This document shows positions 41,796-50,700 of a stretch of 64,000 nt of DNA, one piece after another. Both the position numbers and the translations under genes were made by a program. Origin of the DNA: Candidula unifasciata (taxonomy: Eukaryota; Mollusca; Gastropoda; Stylommatophora; Geomitridae); NCBI GenBank assembly GCA_905116865.2, contig CAJHNH020002502.1, positions 372,236-436,235 of the forward strand. Direction: 5' to 3'. Position 1 is the first letter of the stretch. Every line of letters begins with the position of its first letter. The notes below the pieces were generated by a model. It was not told the origin of the DNA. It did no database searches and saw only the letters and a program-made list of their open reading frames with translations.

Positions 41796-44700
41796 CTTCT
41801 TTTTACTTCTCTGGTTAAAACACAGCAATGTCTTCTTCTTCTTTTGGTCTCATCCGAGAACATAACTGGGTTTAAGCGAATTTAAAGCAAATGAAAAAAA
41901 GGAGGAGAAAAAGAAAAGAGAGGATGATGAGGAGAAAGAAGAAGACAAATTAATCTCTCCAAACATAAATATAAATGCATAGGCCAGCAACATTGTTACA
42001 CATATAAAGTCTATGATAAAGAATCCTACCTGGCCTGCTGCAGTCGAATCTGTCTTTCCTTCAGCTGAATGTACTTCTGATATGCTGGGCTTCCCTGTCG
42101 AAATCCAAGCAGTCCTTGAACAGACTGTGCTGCTGCATACGGTGGAGCCTGTCAGGGTAAGTATACAGCATTAGTTACCTAATCAAACATATGCCACTCA
42201 CTGCAATGTGGTCAAATCTGTTGAGTGTTCAAACTCCTTTGGGCCTTAGGACCAGGATGTACACAGGCCAAGGCCTTGGATGATATTTCTGTGATGCGGA
42301 AAAGTTGCAAGCTAGCTAGATCATTCCATTAATCACCATTCCCCTGTCTGTATGTGTGTGTGTGTTAGTGTATTTCAATGTATGCATTTACCATTCATGC
42401 TGGTGTGTTTTTGCCTAATATTCATACTATGTAGACTGTTTGATAAACAGAACATTTACACTTACATTTATTTAACATTTACAGATAAATACAATTGCTG
42501 TGTAAAAAATGAGTGCTATGAGTTTTTGGATGGGCTGAATGTAACTGCGTGCCCAGTTTGTGATATTCTAAAAGTAAAGTAGGCTCTGACGTTCTCTGCA
42601 GATGTGAAGTTAAGTAACTTGTAATGCACAACCCAGTGGTTTCTGCACTTAAAGAGGCCAAGGTTTGCTGTGCAATACACTTAACATGACATTGTACTTT
42701 AGCACCACATTAGGAGGTTAGTCTTTACAACATCCTCACCCAAAATAACAAGCGCTTTTCAGGACTCAAATGACCTGAATATCCCATGTTCAAAAGAATG
42801 AAACGCACAGTTATTCTTCTTCTTCTTCAGCGATCTCTGGTCATGCGCATAATCCACTGTGGGTCATAAACTGGGATGTCTTTTCAAGGTCTCTTAGGTT
42901 TCCCCAAAGCTTAGTTGTCAGTTCTACTGGGTGTTGCCATATGTCGCTCCGCAGCTCCGCCAGGAGAGGACAGTCTTGCAGGACATGTTCTGGAGTCTGT
43001 TCAGCACGAAGACACTGGCAGAGAGCTGTTTGGCTCATACCTCATTTATATGAGTGTTTATTGAGTCTGCAGTGTCCAGTGCGTAAGCGAAAAACTGTCA
43101 CTTGGTCTGTTCTGTTCAAGTGCCTCAGAAAATCTTTTCCGTAGTCATAACCAGTGTTGTTTTTCCAATCTGTTTCTGATTTTCTCTTAATGAGAGTTTT
43201 GACTTCTGGAAAAGATAGTGGCTGGTAGGTCTGTAGTTTGTTACTGCCTTCCTTGGCTAAAGCATCTGCGCTTTCATTGCCTTTGATGCCGCAGTGAGAC
43301 GGAATCCACTGCAAGTGAATTTCTGCCTTATTTGACAACATAGCAAGTTCCTGTGTTAGACTTTGTAGTGTGCTGTCGGTAGGTTTGGACTCAAGGGCCT
43401 GTACAGCTGACAGTGAGTCAGTGAGAAAAACTATCCTGCCTGCGGTGATTTGCAGATTGTTCATATACTGTGCTGCCATCAATAGAGCTGAGAGTTCTGC
43501 CTTGTAGTTAGAGCGCACAGTTATTCAATGGCATGGTTTTATTAGTTAGCAGGAAAGCCTGTATGCCTAAAAACTATCAATGTCAAAGATGCAAAAGAAC
43601 TGTCAGTTCATTGTTGGAACCCTAAAGTAGTACTATTTGCAGGTTGCAACAATTTCACTCCTTAAATTACAAAGATTCTGAATGTAAAAATTATGATCAA
43701 ACTATTTTTCTTTCAGCAGCAATGCGTTTTTCTGTGTATGTGTAAATAGTATTATAACTGAAAGAAAAAAAAAACAACAACATGGGTGTGCACTGAGCAT
43801 TCATTTCAACTAACCAAATCTCTCAGCAGCATATCCAAGCTGATAAGATGGTTTAGCCATCAAAAAAAAAAAAAAAAAATGTCCTGGTACCAACTGCTAC
43901 AGACAGCCATGCTGAAGAACTATGATGAACACAGATCAAGGGAAATCCCTGTGTTGGTTCCGGGGCCCTGTTATAGGGAAAACAAGAATAGACCCACTGC
44001 CTACCCAAAAGCATGTCGTAAGAGTCGACTAACTGGGAGCTTTCTTCAAAGTCAGACTGCATCTGCCTGAGAGGCAAGGAACCAACAGTCTGCATACAAA
44101 TTAGTCAGATCTGTCAAACAGATGCATATGCAACACTCAAGTTCTGGAACAGGACTGCAGTTCAGAAGTGGATAAATAAACAGAATTTTCCGCCAGAGTT
44201 TACAGCTGGTGAACACGAAGAAGAAGAAGATCAAGGGAAAGATTATTTAAAATATGAAGTGACAGCATCAAAAACGGACTTTAATTAGGATAAACTTATA
44301 CAACATATCAGAAAGAATGCATAGAAGATCTGTACATCGCCCACCAACTTCGATGAGGTAAGTGGAGGGAGGAGGAGGAGATGAAGATGCTGATGATGAA
44401 GGAGAAACAAATTCTTGACTGAATTTTTATTCACAATTTTGATATGCAAATATAAATGGACAATTGAAGTGACCACATACCACTCGTATTACATTAACAT
44501 ATAATTTTCCTCACATGTGAAAAAACAAAACTTAAAAAATGCTCACCACACACACCTGAAAATACTTGTTCCCAAATTCTGAATGATCACTTTCTGTTGA
44601 AGTCAATGAGGCATTGAGAAACCCAGAGCTTGGTATTGTCGTAGACACTGTACTTGCCACTTCTGCTATTCTAGTCCTCCTGTCTCTTTCTGATGCTCCT

Positions 44701-47700
44701 GTATCATCTGCTTTTTGTGAAGTGGTAGAACTTGGCTGACTTAAGGTCAAAATGCCAGAATCCTGGTCCCCTGTAAAAAAGTCAAAAACATTTTTAAAGT
44801 ATTCCACTATCCATAAGACTGTAAGTTTGCCGACAATGAAACACAAACAGTGAAGAAAATATTACCATCTTAACCCTGCCACCTTGTACATGCTGACATC
44901 TAGGCTTGTCTGGTATCTTTTTAAGGGTATGATGTTTTGGGGCAGTGGCCACTAAGCCTGTATAAGAGCTTCAGTGCTCATTACAACTGCATGGTGTGTA
45001 AACACGGTTATGACTTACCCAAAACAATTGTTAGATAGTATCTGGGGCTGAATTTTTAAAAATGTAAAAAAAAATTTAGAAACTGACATCATTGTGAAGT
45101 TGTACAATTTCATAACAGCCGGTGAATGTGAAGAGGAAGAAGATAGTTGAACGGGTGGAAATCAGTTTATTCTTTGCACTATGTGTATTTAATTATTACT
45201 TCCCTTCACTTAGAAATAACCCTTCTTGCGATATAGACATTTAGTGACCAAAGATAATTTTTGTAAATGTTTTTAGTGATGTGACCTTTTCAAAGAAGCA
45301 GAGGACTTTTTACCTGCCTGTCTGCTCAGTGGTCAAGAAATTCAACATCCCTTCTCTTCTAAAGAGGTGTGAAAATTTTGATCAACAATTCCATTCTAAC
45401 CATTATGTAATCTTCATTATAAAAAAAATCACATACTTCTCATTCGACTGCGAGAATTCGATCTAGACCTGGATCTTGATCGAGACCGTGACCTCTGATT
45501 CTCATGTCGATGTCGAACTCGTGGACGTGGTCTGCGGGCTCTGCCAGGTAAAGAAGTCATGGTGCTATAATGGCTGCTGCTGCTTTCATAACTGCTGTCA
45601 CGAAATGAACTCTGAAACATAACCAAGCCAACAAGCTTGAACTTTAGCCAACAAACTTTCTGTAAAGTTTATGTGGTTTCAAAACATTTTGACAGTGTGA
45701 TTGTGCTGGCTGAGTTGTTTTGTGACAGTTTTGTTGGTTATATAACATTGTGGGCATGTGGTGAGACATGATTCAATAGCAAAGACAGTACTTCAAGGAA
45801 CACTGGAGGGTAGTTGAAGAAGAGGAGGGCAAAGAAGAACCTGGAACACCAAGAAATGGACAGGACTAAGTCATCATACACTTATTCATCAAGCTAACTG
45901 GTGAACAGTGTGGAGGCGCAGATAGATCATTATGGTCTGAGGAGAATGGCACTGTGAGGGGTTACCAGGGGATCTGGCTGACGCTCAATATTCAGGGGAA
46001 GGATGAGACGGATATACAATCAGACAGTTACTGGTACCATTGGAATTGGAACTCTTCGCTTGCTGCTGAAGATTTGGACTGAGCACTTATGGGAGTGTCT
46101 GGAGTGCTGTGATGTCGATTCTTAATTAAACATATTCATCAAGCGGAAAACAAAGAAAGATGGCAGGTTTTGTGTGCTAGTGCTCCCTTCGATACACCTC
46201 CACGACCCTAACGGGTTGTTATGTTATGTTAGGTTATTTAACACTGTTACCGTATAAAGCAAAGGTCCGTTTTCTACGCCTTTAGGCGTATAGGGCATAT
46301 AGGGTTAGACCTATATTTTTATAGACCAATCGGCACAAGATGGGTGATGTGGTCAGCACCACGCAGGCCACCTTTACTTCTCGGGACTGCACCCGGTACC
46401 CACTCAAGGCTAGGTTGACCTGGGAGTCAAGGTACTGTGACAGTATGGCTGTGACATTTTTTAGGGGGTTTTATAACATTATGACAAGGTGGCTGTTTGT
46501 AACATCACAACAGTATGAATTATCACTAAAATTATCAATAAAATTACAATAATGTGACTGTTACATTAACAGTTTGTTTGGTGCTGTAAAACTACAACAG
46601 TATAACTAGCCTAACGTCATCTTCTTCTGCTGACTACCTCATCCCATAACAAAACTTAAGTTGCTGCTGCTTCTTCTCATTCATCAGCTGTAAACTGGCA
46701 ACAAGCTCTGGTTCATCCCTTTCTGGTCTTTAGTCTTGTTTCAGAACTTGGGTTTTGCAAGCACATCAACTTTACATATTCTAGCTTATGTGTATGCAAA
46801 CGGCTGGCTCCTCACCTCTCAGAATGATACAAGCCCACTTCCATAGAAATACCACTAATTAGTTAGTTACCTTTCACAACATGTTTTTTAGGGGTCACTG
46901 GATCTATTCCCTTCCTTTCCCCCCCCCCCCCCCCCCCTCACATGGGACCAAGTGACCCCCAAGGGGGACATAAGCTACAAAATCTAACCAAACATGAACA
47001 AGCCAACAAATGACCATGCTGTAAATAGACACAACACAAAAAGAAGAAGAAGAAGGAAGAAGAGAAGGAGGCGGAAAAAAAAAACACCACAGAACTGTGG
47101 TAATGCAATAAAACTGGAAAAAGAAACGAGAGAAAAACCCTACCCTGACACTGTTATTGAGCACTGTCTTATACAGCCTGGACAGGGTGTATGCGTGGGA
47201 CGGTGTGTGTGGGTGCTGGCTCGTTTGCAGCGAACAAGCCTGAAACAAACAAGGAAAGAAAGTTAATTTAGTTTACAAAATGTTCATTTATTCACATCAT
47301 CAGATAAAAATTTACTACACAATAGATGGAAATGTATAATCTGTGTATGAGAGACAGACAAGACTGTGTAAGGGAGAAGAGAAAGAAGGTAAGAGAAACT
47401 CAGTGAAAAAGAGATTATGTGGGGAAGGAAGGGGAAAAAAAAGGGGGGCGACAGGGGTAGAGAGAGACGGAGATAGAGTAACCGGGTTATCTGAAATTTC
47501 ATAAGATCATATATTCAATACTGAACTTTACAGTAGACAATAAATCAGATAATTAGCCATGTAACAAGACTAGCATTAGGACACCACAGAAAGCAATGTT
47601 ATACAGATACATCAGTAATTGATGCAGAGGTCAACAACACAGAATAAGGACTGCAAAACTAGAGACACTGAAAAGTACTTTATACGAAGCGAACAGAAAG

Positions 47701-50700
47701 ACCTGTTTCAGGGACCTTTTCTTGTCCTGACACTGTGAAGCATTCCAGGAGAGGAAAGAAGAAGAAAAAGATATATTCAAGAAAATTGGCTAATAAAAAG
47801 TGTCATCTCTCAGAGCTGAAAAACTTTGTTATCTTAGAAATGTCACATTGGCTGGTTTAAAAGAACAGTAATGGAAGGCACAGCTCATTCAACATAACAG
47901 TCACCATTCTAAGCATGAAAAAGTACGAAGCAGGAGAACTGGCAGAGGAACAAGTTTTCTTTGTGACAAGATTTTAATGAAAGTAACATTCTGCAAAACA
48001 TAAAATAAAATGGTTTACTCACTTTGAGAGAATGTCTTGTGATGCCTACCATACAACCCATATACTAGAAAAGGGGACAGGCAGAGAGAATGACTAAAAC
48101 AAAGAACAAGATGAAAAGATAACATCAGGGGGGAAAAAAAGAATACAATGTGTCCATGGTCAATGCAGCAAGAAGATCAAGAACCAGAACTGTATATTCC
48201 CTTCGACACCAAAGTGGTAAAAAAAAGGAAGTAAAAAAAAAAAAAAAAGAAAAAAAAAAATTCTTCAATGGACTTGCTACAATATAATCTTTTTCTTCTC
48301 TTTTACATAGAAACGTTTACTGTATTAGCTTCATATTTCTGATCATCAAACTGGCACCTGATAAGTCCACATCTGTAATTATCATTTTTCTGTCATTATT
48401 ATAAAATTACCATTTTACCATGAACTACAGCATGAAGTCCTGGTCACTCACTCAATTCTGAATTCTGGCTTTGTTCGATAATTTGAGTTTTGTGAGCTTG
48501 CCTGCAGTCTGAAGCTTTCTTGGCTATCCGGCAGATGCACTCTAACTTCTAAAAAAAAATATCAATTTTTGGAGATTTGAACACATGCCAACGATACCAA
48601 CAATGCACTTCTGTGTCTCCCATATATTTGTACTTGTCAACAACAACAAAAAAAATCACCTTTGCCCTTCTTCAGAATTGAATAATGGACGACAATGCTG
48701 GCTAACCAGTACAAAAGAGACTGTGCAACTATGACTACAAAACAAAACAAAGTTTTTTTTTAGCCCATTCTGGGCTATCCCAGTCAACATAAAATCAGAG
48801 TGACTACACAGACCTCCAAGATGTGCATCAAGCCAAGTCTCAGGGCACCATTCCGCTCACTCATGGCTTGGAGGAGAGAATCAAGGTCATAGCTGATGCT
48901 CAACACCTGAAAGACAAGGGGACAGTTTTAAGTGACTCGCTCCCTTGTCAGTCAATACAAATTGGCCCCAGAACTCACACAGGAAATTACACTTTTATTC
49001 TGTCCAAGGTGTTCTCATCTCTGCAGCTTCCACACAATTTTTTTACTAACTGCCTGACTGTCCATGATTCACTTTCATACATCACGACTGGTTGTCTATA
49101 GCTCTTAAGAAACCTCTGCAGGCTGATGCAGAGACCAATCAACATGAACTCCTCAGACTTTTGAACTTGCAGCATCATTTGCTGAAACTAGTGAGAATGC
49201 TGGAACAACATAAGTGCATTCATTATCACTGTGCTACAGGAGCAATCAAATGCAACAACTTTAACATTTGCTGACAAACAGTGAACACCACACAAGTTTG
49301 CTCTGCATGCTAAGCTAATGATTCAGTTGCAGGTTTGTGTGTGTGTGTGTGGGGGGGGGGGGGGTTTGTGTCTTTTATATCTGTCAGCAAAGCGCCTGAT
49401 GATAATCATGAAGCTTGTTATGACAACCATATTCTTCTTCTTCTTCTGCATTCCGAGCCCCTGAGGTTCGTTGCTGCAGATATCACTGGCTCCCACTCAT
49501 CTCTCTGGTTGGCCTTCTCTTTCCAGTTGGGGATGCCAAGTGTTTGCAGGTCTGTCTGGACATTATCTCTCCATCGTCTTCTTTATCTGCCTCATGATCT
49601 ATGACCATTCAGCTCTCTTGTGTATACAGTTTTTACCTCTCTTTCATCTGATATTCTCTCAATATGCCCCAGCCATTTCAGTCTATTAGCTCTCATGATG
49701 CCAGTGATCAATGGTGATTTCAACAGATTATGATTTTCAATTGCTGCTTCTCAGACTCTATTCCCCGCTGTTTGCATCTTTGATGGGGCCAAAGATTCGT
49801 CGTAAGACTCTTTTCAAAAATGTGTAATTAATCTTCTTCTTATTTTTTTTTTAGTTGTGCTCCAAGTTTTAGAGCCATTTAAAACTACTATTCTTATCAA
49901 CGTTTAACAAATTTTGATCTTGCTGTTGCGAGAGAGACTATGATTTTAGCAGATGACAAGAGTATTACCTATCAAAAAAATTATGCAAAGATGACTAACC
50001 TCATTCTCTGTTAGACCAAACTCAGAAGCAACTTGCAGAGTCCTTCCCAAGGAATACACAAACATCTGTAGGACAGTAAAATTGAAAATACATATTGTGC
50101 TTACAGATAGCTGTCAAAGGATGTGTTACTGCGCCTCAGATTGACATCATTGCAGTCCTAGGTATCTCTTCAATGACTACATATAGGTACAGCTGTTTTG
50201 TGTGTGTTTACAAGTCATTATCTGTGGCTTAGGCGTTGCGAACATGCTTCGATTTGTCTTGCGCTAATTTCGACAGAGGTACTGAACGTACAATTTGCCT
50301 AGAAAAACCACAACAGCCAAACAAAGGCTGGAATTCGCTCTGCAATGTCCTGTAAAGGATACGCAGCTAACTTAACAGTAAAAGTAAGTAAGTTAAAGAA
50401 AAAGTTTCCAAAAACTGCCTTAATCCTCAAGTTAAAAAAAAAAGTGGGGTAGGAAGGGGTGTGGGGTGTCTTTCTAGATGACAGTGTTAAATACCATCAT
50501 CATCATGTAGCAGGTCCTTTGCGGAACGTCGCTCTCATCACGGTCTGCCTGGAAAAAAAAAACTCAGTCTCTTGTTAGCTCTCCCGCCTGTACTTTCATA
50601 CCCAAGAAGTCACTGATATCCTGTGCCCATATTTATGTTGGTCAGCCCCTGCCCCTCCTTAATGGTACCATGCCTTTTGCGAGTTAAAATATATACCTTA

